A stretch of 64,000 bases of DNA from Lathyrus oleraceus. Lineage: Eukaryota > Streptophyta > Magnoliopsida > Fabales > Fabaceae. Where the stretch lies: assembly GCF_024323335.1 (NCBI RefSeq), contig NC_066584.1, positions 272,467,618 through 272,531,617 on the forward strand, read 5' to 3'. The notes beneath the pieces were generated by a model. The model saw nothing but the letters and a program-made list of their open reading frames with translations, did no database searches and was not told the origin of the DNA. A program made the position numbers and the translations under genes. Shown piece by piece: positions 33,643 through 42,887 of this stretch; positions within the stretch are counted from its first letter, which is position 1; each line of letters opens with the position of its first letter.

Positions 33643-35685
33643 ATGGCTCGCTTCGACTTTGAAAATCCAATCTTTCAAGCTGAAGAAGAGGATGATGAAG
33701 ATTGTGAACTCCCTGAAGAACTTGCCAGGTTGTTGAAACAAGAGGAAAGGGTTATTCAACCGCATCAAGAGTTTGTTGAAGTGATTAATCTCGGCACCGA
33801 AGACGCCAAGAGAGAAATCAAGATAGGGGCTGCTTTAGAAGACAATGTGAAGAAAGGGCTGATTGAATTGCTGCAAGAATACATTGACATCTTCGCCTGG
33901 TCTTATCAGGACATGCCTGGGCTGGACACAGACATCGTGGTACACCGCTTGCCTCTCAAAGAAGGTTGTCCTCCGGTCAAGCAGAAGCTCAGAAGAACAA
34001 GACCAGAGATGGCTGTCAAGATAAAGGAAGAAGTGCAAAAGCAGTTGGATGCAGGGTTTCTAGCAGTCACCAATTATCCGCCATGGGTTGCAAACATCGT
34101 CCCAGTACCTAAGAAGGATGGAAAGGTACGGATGTGTGTCGACTACCGGGATCTGAACAGAGCTAGCCCTAAAGATGATTTCCCATTACCTCACATCGAC
34201 GTTTTGGTGGATAATACAGCTCAGTTCTCGGTATTCTCCTTCATGGATGGCTTTTCTGGCTATAACCAAATCAAGATGGCACCAGAAGACATGGAAAAGA
34301 CAACTTTCATAACCCCGTGGGGCACCTTCTGCTACAAGGTGATGCCGTTTGGTCTGAAAAATGCCGGAGCAACATATCAACGAGCTATGGTAACTCTGTT
34401 CCATGATATGATTCATCATGAAATCGAGGTTTATGTGGATGATATGATTGCCAAATCTCAGACAGAAGAAGAACATTTGGTGAATTTGCAGAAATTATTT
34501 GAGCGTTTGAGGAAATTCAAGCTGAGGCTTAATCCGAACAAGTGCACTTTCGGGGTGAGATCGGGAAAATTGCTGGGTTTTATTGTTAGCGGAAAAGGGA
34601 TTGAGGTGGATCCCGACAAAGTAAAAGCAATACAGGAAATGCCTGAGCCAAGAACAGAGAAGCAAGTCCGTAGTTTCTTAGGGAGGTTGAACTACATTGC
34701 AAGGTTCATCTCTCACCTAACAACCACGTGTGAGCCAATTTTCAAATTGCTGAGGAAAGATCAGGCTATCAGGTGGAATGAAGATTGTCAAAGGGCTTTC
34801 GAGAAGATAAAAGAGTATCTACAGAAACCTCCGATCCTTATACCTCCAGTTCCTGGGAGACCTCTGATAATGTACCTATCAGTGACTGAGAACTCGATGG
34901 GGTGTGTATTGGGACAGCATGACGAGTCTGGTCGAAAAGAGCATGCCATATACTACCTTAGCAAAAAGTTTACCGACTGTGAAATCAAATATTCGCAGCT
35001 TGAGAAAACTTGCTGTGCTTTGGCCTGGGCTGCTCGCCGACTGAGGCAGTATATGTTGAACCATACTACCTTGTTGATTTCTAAGATGGATCCAGTGAAA
35101 TACATATTCGAGAAGCCAGCTCTCACCGGAAGGGTCGCTCGTTGGCAAATGATTTTAACAGAGTATGATATTCAGTACACGTCGCAAAAGGCCATCAAAG
35201 GTAGTATTCTGTCAGACTACCTTGCCGAGCAGCCGATTGATGATTATGAGCCGATGAAGTTTGAATTCCCTGATGAAGACATCATGTTTCTCAAGATGAA
35301 AGACTGTGAAGAGCCAGTTGTTGGGGAGGGACCTGATCCGAACGAAAAGTGGACTTTGTTGTTTGATGGGGCTGTCAATGCTAGAGGAAGTGGAATTGGT
35401 GCTGTCATTACAACTCCGAAAGGTGCCCACATACCTTTCACCGCTCGTTTGACTTTTGAGTGCACAAATAATGAAGCTGAGTACGAGGCCTGTATCTTGG
35501 GCATTGAGCAAGCCATTGATCTGAGAATCAAGACTCTGGACATCTTCGGAGATTCAGCTCTGGTGATTAATCAAGTGAATGGTGATTGGAATACTCTCCA
35601 GCCCACTCTGGTCCCCTACAGAGATTACACGAGAAGACTGTTGACTTTCTTCACAAACGGTAAAATTGTATCATATACCTCGTGA
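33643..35685 (+). CDS. Ogre reverse transcriptase, RNase H and start of second RNase H
   Basis: The frame is open from 33415, but homologous sequence starts near ATG 33643 (MARFDFENP). RT motifs run VRMCVDYRDLNRASPKDDFP, SFMDGFSGYNQI, MPFGLKNAGATYQRAM and the catalytic YVDD at 34432-34443. A Ty3-type RNase H follows (about 34800-35240: GCVLGQHD, IYYLSKKFTDCE, LRQYML). A second RNase H then starts with WTLLFDGA (Asp codon 35365-35367), NNEAEYEA and FGDSAL (Asp codon 35551-35553). The frame ends at a TGA after a shift at about 35658, inside this second domain. RT copies the RNA; RNase H removes it. The second RNase H is typical of the Tat lineage. Confidence 0.92.
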   Translation: MARFDFENPIFQAEEEDDEDCELPEELARLLKQEERVIQPHQEFVEVINLGTEDAKREIKIGAALEDNVKKGLIELLQEYIDIFAWSYQDMPGLDTDIVVHRLPLKEGCPPVKQKLRRTRPEMAVKIKEEVQKQLDAGFLAVTNYPPWVANIVPVPKKDGKVRMCVDYRDLNRASPKDDFPLPHIDVLVDNTAQFSVFSFMDGFSGYNQIKMAPEDMEKTTFITPWGTFCYKVMPFGLKNAGATYQRAMVTLFHDMIHHEIEVYVDDMIAKSQTEEEHLVNLQKLFERLRKFKLRLNPNKCTFGVRSGKLLGFIVSGKGIEVDPDKVKAIQEMPEPRTEKQVRSFLGRLNYIARFISHLTTTCEPIFKLLRKDQAIRWNEDCQRAFEKIKEYLQKPPILIPPVPGRPLIMYLSVTENSMGCVLGQHDESGRKEHAIYYLSKKFTDCEIKYSQLEKTCCALAWAARRLRQYMLNHTTLLISKMDPVKYIFEKPALTGRVARWQMILTEYDIQYTSQKAIKGSILSDYLAEQPIDDYEPMKFEFPDEDIMFLKMKDCEEPVVGEGPDPNEKWTLLFDGAVNARGSGIGAVITTPKGAHIPFTARLTFECTNNEAEYEACILGIEQAIDLRIKTLDIFGDSALVINQVNGDWNTLQPTLVPYRDYTRRLLTFFTNGKIVSYTS

Positions 35686-37081
35686 TGAGAACCAGATGGC
35701 AGACGCGCTTGCTACTCTATCCTCCATGATCAAGGTAATTCGTTGGAACCATGCTCCCAGGATCGATGTGATGCGCCTTGACAGGGCCGCGTATGTGTTT
35801 GCTGCTGAACTGGTAGTCGATGACAAGCCCTGGTATCACGATATCAAGTGCTTTCTGAAGAATCAAGAGTACCCTGCAGGGGCATCCAACAATGACAGAA
35901 AGACTTTGAGAAGATTGGCAGGTAGTTTCTTCTTGAACAAAGACGATGTGTTGTATAAGAGGAACTTCGACATGGTTTTGCTCAGATGTGTGGACAGACA
36001 CGAGGCGGACATGTTAATGCAGGAAGTTCATGAAGGTTCCTTCGGTACTCATGCCGGTGGACATGCAATGGCTAAGAAATTGTTGAGAGCGGGTTATTAT
36101 TGGATGACCATGGAATCAGATTGTTTCAAGTATGCTCGGAAGTGTCATAAATGCCAGATTTATGCTGATAAGGTGCATGTACCGCCGAATCCTCTGAATG
36201 TGATGTCTTCGCCGTGGCCGTTTGCCATGTGGGGTATTGACATGATTGGAAAGATTGAGCCGACTGCTTCCAATGGGCATCGCTTCATCCTTGTTGCCAT
36301 CGACTATTTCACCAAATGGGTCGAGGCAGCGTCGTTCGCGAATGTCACCAGACATGTGGTTGCCCGTTTCATCAAGAAAGAAATTATTTGTCGCTATGGG
36401 ACTCCCGAAAGAATCATTACTGATAATGGTTCTAATCTCAACAACAAAATGATGAAGGAGTTGTGTCAGAACTTCAACATTCAGCATCACAATTCTTCCC
36501 CTTACCGCCCTAAGATGAACGGCGCTGTTGAGGCGGCAAATAAGAACATAAAGAAGATTGTGCAGAAGATGGTCGTTACGTACAGAGATTGGCATGAGAT
36601 GCTACCCTTCGCCTTGCATGGGTACCGCACTTCAGTACGTACATCGACAGGGGCAACCCCTTACTCCCTTGTGTATGGTATGGAAGCGGTCCTACCTGTT
36701 GAAGTGGAGATTCCTTCTCTAAGAGTCCTGTTGGATGTCAAGTTAGATGAAGCTGAATGGATTCGGACAAGGTTCAATGAGTTGAGTCTTATCGAAGAGA
36801 AGCGAATGGCAGCCATTTGTCATGGGCAGTTGTATCAGAGTCGGATGAAGAGAGCTTTTGATCAGAAGGTGCGTCCTCGTTGTTTCCAAGTCGGAGATTT
36901 AGTGTTGAAAAGGATCCTTCCTCCTCAGACAGATCACAGGGGCAAGTGGACTCCTAACTATGATGGACCGTATATTGTCACCAAGGTTTTTGATGGTGGG
37001 GCCCTAATGCTTGCAACTATGGAGGGTGAAGACTTCGCTTCCCCTGTGAACTCAGACGCAGTTAAAAAATACTTCGCATAA
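35666..37081 (+). CDS. Ogre end of second RNase H and integrase
   Basis: This frame opens one base off the preceding one and overlaps it by 20 bp. It begins with HIPRDENQMADALA, the C-terminal motif of the second RNase H. Integrase follows: an H2C2 zinc region (HEADMLMQEVHEG…CHKCQ, about 36000-36160), the catalytic Asp codons at 36239-36241 (WGIDMIG) and 36422-36424 (ITDNGSN), and Glu at 36530-36532 (NGAVEAANK). The C-terminal part has GDLVLKRILP and WTPNYDGPYIV. It ends TAA at 37079-37081. The first codon is not an ATG, so this part depends on the upstream frame. It is otherwise intact. Confidence 0.92.
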   Translation: MYHIPRDENQMADALATLSSMIKVIRWNHAPRIDVMRLDRAAYVFAAELVVDDKPWYHDIKCFLKNQEYPAGASNNDRKTLRRLAGSFFLNKDDVLYKRNFDMVLLRCVDRHEADMLMQEVHEGSFGTHAGGHAMAKKLLRAGYYWMTMESDCFKYARKCHKCQIYADKVHVPPNPLNVMSSPWPFAMWGIDMIGKIEPTASNGHRFILVAIDYFTKWVEAASFANVTRHVVARFIKKEIICRYGTPERIITDNGSNLNNKMMKELCQNFNIQHHNSSPYRPKMNGAVEAANKNIKKIVQKMVVTYRDWHEMLPFALHGYRTSVRTSTGATPYSLVYGMEAVLPVEVEIPSLRVLLDVKLDEAEWIRTRFNELSLIEEKRMAAICHGQLYQSRMKRAFDQKVRPRCFQVGDLVLKRILPPQTDHRGKWTPNYDGPYIVTKVFDGGALMLATMEGEDFASPVNSDAVKKYFA

Positions 37082-37930
37082 AATAGACCCGCTGGACAGT
37101 AAAAAGAGTAGTCCAGGCAAAAATGGGCGTCCCGGCGAACCAAGAAAATGAAAGGGTTCGGGCAAAAATTAGGGACAAAAATAAAAAAAAGATTGTACAC
37201 CCGATAAGTTGAAAACCTGAAAAGGCAACTTAGGCAAAAATGGGTATCCCGGTGGATCGAAAACCCGAAAAGGGCGATCCAGGCAAAAGTTAGGGATTAA
37301 GCGAATGACTGCGTTCTGAGTAGCTCTGAATCTCATCTCGTGCCAATGACTGGAAATTTTTGAAGGATAGGAAACAGTCCAATCACTCTTTCAGAAAGCT
37401 GATCATCTGGAGGATCTTGAAGACGGGCAAGTCATAGCAGAATTGGAACCCAATAGAAATCCACTTCACATTGCCATTAGATTAATTTTTGTTTTATCTA
37501 TTGTGCGATTACCTCTTTCCAGGGATTGCTTCTTAATGTAAATGCCTATTCAGAGGCCATTCAATCAATAAAATCATGTTATTCAGTATATCTCTGTTTT
37601 CATTTTCATTTTACTGTTTTGTTTGCGAAAATGACGTCCGAATTTTTGATAAACATTGCATCATGACACATAAGGGCTTTACAGGTACATGCTCAGTAAA
37701 CATTTAAAATTGCTGTAAATTTTGAGTGCCTTGGATCGTCTATTCAGAACAGATACCCTCGGGGCATTTCTTTAAAATCCCCTTGCAGATGATCGTGAAT
37801 ATCTTCCCCAGAAGTCACCAACGGACTTCGGTGTCTTATCCCTGTAGAGCTGATCAGAGTGTTGGATTCTTCAATCCCCAGCAGGTTCTCACCATTGTAC
37901 TTCCCCAAGCGGTTGTTTCAAGACATACAC
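37082..37930. other. Ogre 3' untranslated region, first part
   Basis: Non-coding. Between 37100 and 37290 an imperfect unit recurs (GGCAAAAATGGG, TCCCGG, CCCGAAAAGGG). Such degenerate repeats are common after integrase in Tat elements. Confidence 0.6.
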
Positions 37931-38053
37931 TCCCCAGTAGAGTTGACAGTGTCAGACTATATATCCCCAGCGGAGTTGACAGTACCAGACTACATATCCC
38001 CAACGGGGTTAACAGTGCCAGACTTTATCTTCCCAGCAGAAGTGGCCGCTCCT
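37931..38053 (+). repeat. 33-bp tandem repeat in the Ogre 3' UTR
   Basis: Three copies at 37931, 37964 and 37997, and a partial fourth at about 38030. Each starts TCCCCAGYRGAGTTGACAGT-like. Because 33 is a multiple of three the array keeps a frame open, which gives a misleading open frame there. Confidence 0.9.
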
Positions 38054-38660
38054 TAGAGTTCGATGCCAGATCGATAATCCCAATGCCAGATCCATGGTTT
38101 CTTTCCTTGAAGCAGAACCTCGGTACCGTATCAGTGTTTGCTCCCCCTGCTGAGTCATCTCTCGCAAATCGTGGTTGCCAGAACCATTGTAGCTTTCCTC
38201 AGCAGCAGGCTTCCAATGCCATTCTTTCCCCGATCAGAGTCTCGGTATGGCCAGAACACCGCATGGCTAGTCATCTCCCCACAAAATCCTTTGCGCTGTG
38301 CATCTCCAACAGCCTTGCCAGGGTCCAGAAGATGGTGATCATTTCTCCAGCAGATCCCTTGCCTCAGCTTGGCATTCTACCCAGCATTTTGCATCCCTGC
38401 ATGTAGAATCATATTGCATTGCATCCTTCTAAATCGCGTAGCATTTCCATTTTCATGGAGCATTACGCCATTGAAAAATTCAAACATACGCATGTAAGCA
38501 TAAAACATTCTCGGTATCCCAAGTGATAAGCTAGAAGTTGTTTCCAGTACTCAGACTGAAGATTGTTCATGACTTACCTTTGTTATCCCCAGCAAGTGTC
38601 ATTGGCCCATGCGCCGCCTCTATTATCATTCCCTATTTCTGCCAATGCTGACAGGCATGA
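38054..38660. other. Ogre 3' UTR between the arrays
   Basis: Non-coding sequence with scattered CCCAGCAG motifs like those of the 33-bp array. Nothing else was recognised. Confidence 0.5.
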
Positions 38661-39027
38661 AGTTTTCCGGTATCCAGACCGAAGTGGCGTTCAGGCCAGT
38701 TTTCCGGTATCCAGACCGAAATGGCGTTCAGGCCAGTTTTCCGGTATCCAGACCGAAGTGGCGTTCAGGCCAGTTTTCCGGTATCCAGACCGAAGTGGCG
38801 TTCAGGCCAGTTTTCCGGTATCCAGACCGAAGTGGCATTCAGGTCACTTTTCCGGTATCCAGACCGAAGTGGCATTCAGGCCAGTTTTCCGGTATCCAGA
38901 CCGAAGTGGCATTCAGGCCAGTTTTCCGATATTCAGATCGAAGTGGCGTCCAGGCCAGTGTTCCGATGATCAGATCGAAATTCTTTCCAGTATTCAGACT
39001 GATGAGCGGCATTCAGGCCATGGTTAT
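38661..39027 (+). repeat. 37-bp tandem repeat in the Ogre 3' UTR
   Basis: Eight copies start at 38661, 38698, 38735, 38772, 38809, 38846, 38883 and 38920, each beginning AGTTTTCCGGTATCCAGACC or close. Degenerate copies follow to about 39027. Central copies differ by only one or two bases. The 3' UTRs of Ogre elements in Fabeae are known to carry such arrays and to be related to some satellites. Confidence 0.95.
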
Positions 39028-39277
39028 TTCTGTGTTACCATTTATTTTGGTATCCAATTTAACATTCTTTTTTCGATATTCAGACTGACTTTCACCGTAC
39101 CAGACGGATTCTTCTTTCAAGACCACCTCTTTGCCGATTTTGACAGACATTGTTACTTCACTTCACTTCAGTGCAAATTTTTTGGGCTTTTATTGTATTC
39201 AATCCCTTGATACCTCGAAAGCACGAAAGCAGCTGTCATCTTCCTTCCGGGTCTCCAGTTGATTGAATAGGGGCAGC
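39028..39277. other. End of Ogre 3' UTR with purine tract
   Basis: Non-coding. GAATAGGGGCAGC at 39265-39277 directly precedes the 3' LTR and may hold the polypurine tract, though it is short. Confidence 0.5.
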
Positions 39278-41001
39278 TGTAATACCCCAAAATTTACCCT
39301 TCAGTTTTTCCAAAAAAAAAAAGAAAAAAAGAAAAAATAAATAAATAATTAAAATATAACAAATTTTGGGTCTCCCTCATTCCAAGCCCACAAGTCCACG
39401 AAAATCAGCTATAAATATAAGAGTTTCAGTAGGGTTTCAGACACTTGGAAATTCCCTGAGAAATAGACTTGGAGTTCACGTGGAGTTTCAAACCTAGGAA
39501 CTACTCTGCAGCAACCTTCGGGCAGCCCTGAGGAGTTCATTCCGCCTCACGCAAACCCTAAACGTTGCTTCGCCAATCCGGCCTTGCTTTCCAATTTTAA
39601 CAGGTCTCTCATCAGGTATGCCTCTGTTCCTATTACTCTATGCCTCGGGTTGAATACTGAATATATGAGGTAACCTCAGGCTTGGCCCACAGGGTTATAT
39701 TTGTGTATGAATATGTGATTTATGCCTTGACTGTTTAACAATTTCGTTTATGAGGTGAATGCCATAGGATCTGGAATCTTTAACATCGTGCAGGTACCAA
39801 TGGGAAATCCAAATCCCGCAGGTGCTCGCTAGCCGCTTCGCTAGGCGAGCATGCAGCGAAGCTTCGTTAGGCTTTCGCTAGGCGAAGCAGTCGCGAATGT
39901 GACAGTATCTGCTTTATTCCGTTTTGTTCTAACCTGTTCTTTGTGTTGCCATGGCCTTGTCATCTTTTGATTTCATCCTGTTTGCCTAACCCCTTTTGTT
40001 GAGTTTTTGTGAGGGCTCACATATTCTCGCAGGGATACCCTCCGGAGGTTTATTCCGATTTCCCGTACTGATTGGTTTTCTTTGATGGCATCAGCTTGGG
40101 AGAATCTCAGGGTCGCTTATCCTTTAATTGCTGTAACTTCGGATCTTGATCCGTGTGGTATTTTACTTCTTCCCTTTTATTTCTACTGTTTCTTAGCTGG
40201 AAGACCTCGATAGGAGGCAATGTTTGAGCCCCTTGGTGGCATTTTTTCTATTTCAAGATATATGTTTTGTGTGATGTGATTGTTTCCCCATAGGATGCGA
40301 GGCTTCGCATAGCCTCCCGTTTGCATGCCAATTTAGGTAGCACTGTTCCTCCGCCTAGGACTTCCTCTTTGCATGCGCGTTCCTACAACGCAAACAAAAC
40401 CTAAAACCCAAAGCAACACGTTTACTCCTTCTACTACAGGCGAGTAAGTCTCCAAAGGTCGAGCATCCGGTAGATTGCGTAGTAACGTTGTTCACCCCGT
40501 AACATAATCCATAACCCCGTAGTTAGTCGAACTACGGCTTGCTCTGATTCTCATTCCAGATGAGATACGTAGGCATAAGACGCGATGTCTTAGCGAGCAC
40601 AATTACCCCCAACCCATAGGTCAGCCGAGCTACGAAGACTCTGATTCTCATATTCAGATGAGATACGTATGCAGTGGATGCGACATCCGCGCGAGTCATT
40701 TCTCTTAACCTTTTTAGTAAATAGCACATTAGGCAAAACCATACCCTTTAAACAGAAACCGCATAAGTGGATCCCGTAGAGTACTACGGATGCGTAGGGG
40801 TGCTAATACCTTCCCTTCGCATAACCGACTCCCGAACCCAAGATTTGGTTGCGAGACCTTGTCTTTTTCTTTCCTATTTTCAGGTTTACTTCGAGCGTTT
40901 CCTTTCCCTCCTTTGGGATAAATAACGCACGGTGGCGACTCTCCTGTCTTTTTTCTTCGCCGGTTGTCTTTTTTCGCACTGTATTTTTTCAGGTTGCGAC
41001 A
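39278..41001 (+). repeat. Ogre 3' LTR
   Basis: 1724 bp, TGTAATACCCC to GTTGCGACA, with the same length and landmarks as the 5' LTR. It is followed by the target duplication AGGAG at 41002-41006 and then by the rest of the SIRE-like LTR. Confidence 0.95.
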
Positions 41002-42438
41002 AGGAGCTTTCCTCATTTTTCCCTCCAACGGTCACATGCTTACACTATATAAGGATGCATTGGAGACTTGAAGAAATTATTGATCTACACAAGTATTTTG
41101 ACAAGCTATTTTTCTTTGTGAAAAACTATCATCTTTTGTATACAGTGTTCTTTAAGTATTTATTTTTCATTTGTGTAAATCTGCTTTTGTAGAAGCATCT
41201 TGTAACACATAAACTTTTATTCAAACTATTTGTTTGATTCCTTAAGGAGGTTATCCTTAAGAAGACAAAGAAAGTTGTACTTTGTGAGTCCTTTAGGAGA
41301 CTAAGGTTTAGTTGGATCCTTGAGAAGACAAATAAGGGTATTCTTTGTGTTTATTGTAATCTATTGACTATAGTGGATTAAGTCCTTGTGTATAAGGCAA
41401 ATCACCTTGGCGGGTGGACTGGATTAACTTTGAGTTTCAAGCGAACTAGGATAAAAGTCATTGTGCTTTTATCTCTTCATTATTTAACTTGTTAGTGGTA
41501 TTTTTATTTTGGAAAAAGTGTTTGCTTGTAAAACCCGATTCACCCCCTCCCCCTTTATTGTGTTTTTCACACCTTCAGAGTATGGCGCGGAATATGAAAG
41601 AAAAGCGTTCGGAGATGCATCTCTGGACCACCCACAAATATTTGACTAAATGATGGTTACAGAGATGCATCTTCAGACGCACTTTTTACACATACAAATA
41701 TGCATTTCCATATTAAATTTTAACGTAAAAGGGGTGTCTCTTCAATTTGATATGAGAATTGACTAAAATAGATGCGTGATAAGAAGCATCTCCGAACACT
41801 ATGGGCAGTTTGGATTTTTCATGTTAGTTTGGGATAAGATATAAGGGTTTGTTCTTCTAGCCTGTCAATTTCGTTTACACTACTACCTAACATACTTAAA
41901 ACAACTAATGTATTCTAAAAAAACTAAATACAAATCAAAACATAAAAAGAAAATAAAATTTGAAAAACTTACCAAATGAAATTGATTGATGAGAAGGAGA
42001 AGAATAGATGTTATGGGATGCTAGAAAGGATGAGAAAGAGTTTCACTGATACTTCAACGAAAGGATGAGATGCTTCAATTGTTGGGAGAGGGGGAGGTCA
42101 AGTGTTTTTTTGTAAGAACTTTTGAGAAAATGAAGAAGGAGGAAGAAAGAAGGGTCTGGCGCGGGATATGAAAGAAAAGCGTTCAAAGATACATCTCCGG
42201 ACCACCCACAAATGTTTGAATAAATGATGGTTACAGAGATGTATATTCATACGCACTTTTTACACATACGGATATGCATTTTCATATTAAATTTTAACGT
42301 AAAAGGAGTGTCTCTTTAATTTGGTCTGAAAATTAACTAAAATAGAAGCGTCATGAGATGCATATTCGAATGTTATGAACGATATGGACTTTTCATAGTA
42401 GTGTGGGATAAGACATAAGGGTAAAAAGAGTAATTCTC

Positions 42439-42887
42439 TTTCTAAAAACTACGTTCATTCATATTTACCATCTAGAGGGGAATATTGCTATTTTTATATT
42501 TAAATGAATGAATTTGAGAGAGAGAAAATTATGAAATAGAAAATTAAACTTTCATTGTTTTGTAATAGAAATATCAATACATTTTGAATTCACCTGTCAA
42601 ATTTGAGACAAACAATGTTCTTACTTACTATACATGAATTAGTGAATTGGTAATTGACATGCTAAAATAAATATTTTCTAAAATTTGAGTATTAGCACTT
42701 TTATAGTAAAAATATTTTATACATATCATGTTTTATTTATAATGCCACACATAATAAATTATTAAAAAAATGTATTTTAAATCATTTAAAGAGGACCTAT
42801 TTGATTAATACGAGGGAGGAAGAGAAGGATTATAATAGAAGGAAATGAGGGATTTTAATAGAGGAAATGAAATGAGAGGGGAGAGAA
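42439..42887. other. No gene recognised; AT-rich
   Basis: AT-rich flank to the right of the Mutator-like element. No coding or repeat structure was identified. Confidence 0.5.

Larger units (their letters stand above)
25055..41001 (+). mobile_element. Full-length Ogre (Ty3, Tat lineage) retrotransposon
   Basis: This 15.9-kb unit has 1724-bp LTRs at each end, flanked by the target duplication AGGAG (25050-25054 and 41002-41006). Inside are the PBS, an extra ORF1, gag-protease, a non-coding gap, RT-RNase H, a second RNase H, integrase and a 2.2-kb 3' untranslated region with tandem arrays. Great length, an ORF before gag, and two RNase H domains are the marks of Ogre elements in the Tat lineage, which dominate Fabeae genomes. 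Both LTRs show no indel and no difference where I compared them, so the insertion is recent. One frameshift at about 35658 is the only coding defect found. Confidence 0.93.
24283..41577 (+). mobile_element. Solo SIRE/Maximus-like LTR interrupted by the Ogre element
   Basis: The left part (24283-25054) starts TGTTAGAATAAGATTTGG. The right part (41007-41577) ends with the AACCCGATTCACCCCCTCCC and CACACCTTCA signature seen at the end of SIRE-type copia LTRs. The joined length is about 1343 bp with no internal region, so it is a solo LTR. The 5-bp flanks are GGGTG and GAGTA, against GGGTC in the empty copy, which fits an old, diverged target duplication. Confidence 0.75.
21473..42438. mobile_element. 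Mutator-like element carrying a plant mobile domain gene, with nested insertions
   Basis: The left end begins GGGATTGCTCATTAGACCCTT at 21473. The reverse complement of the right end (…AAGGGTAAAAAGAGTAATTCTC, ending 42438) is similar, so these look like degenerate terminal inverted repeats. Both ends share repeated motifs such as GAGATGCATCTCCG. A decayed plant mobile domain gene lies inside. Without the inserted LTRs the element would be about 3.6 kb. No 9-bp target duplication survives. The class is inferred from the ends and cargo. Confidence 0.5.
23979..42438. repeat. Tandem duplication of about 0.58 kb at the right end of the Mutator-like element, split by insertions
   Basis: Unit A is 23979-24282 plus 41578-41849; unit B is 41850-42438. 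Both begin TTCTTCTAGCCT and share GAAATTGATTGATGA, CTTTTGAGAAAATGAAG and TGGCGCGG. Unit B is uninterrupted and shows the empty site (AGAAGGGTCTGGCGCGG) for the SIRE-like LTR insertion in unit A. Confidence 0.8.

Noticed and set aside
37726..38406. Open frame of 226 codons in the Ogre 3' UTR
   Set aside because: It begins at GTG rather than ATG, matches nothing known, and owes much of its openness to the in-phase 33-bp repeat.
38661..39027. Regular 37-bp units suggestive of a CRISPR array
   Set aside because: Units are contiguous, with no unique spacers, in a plant retrotransposon 3' UTR.
38563..39210. Overlapping open frames encoding a repeated peptide (three frames)
   Set aside because: They are the 37-bp array read in three frames. 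As 37 is not a multiple of three, the same peptide rotates through all frames; there is no start context.
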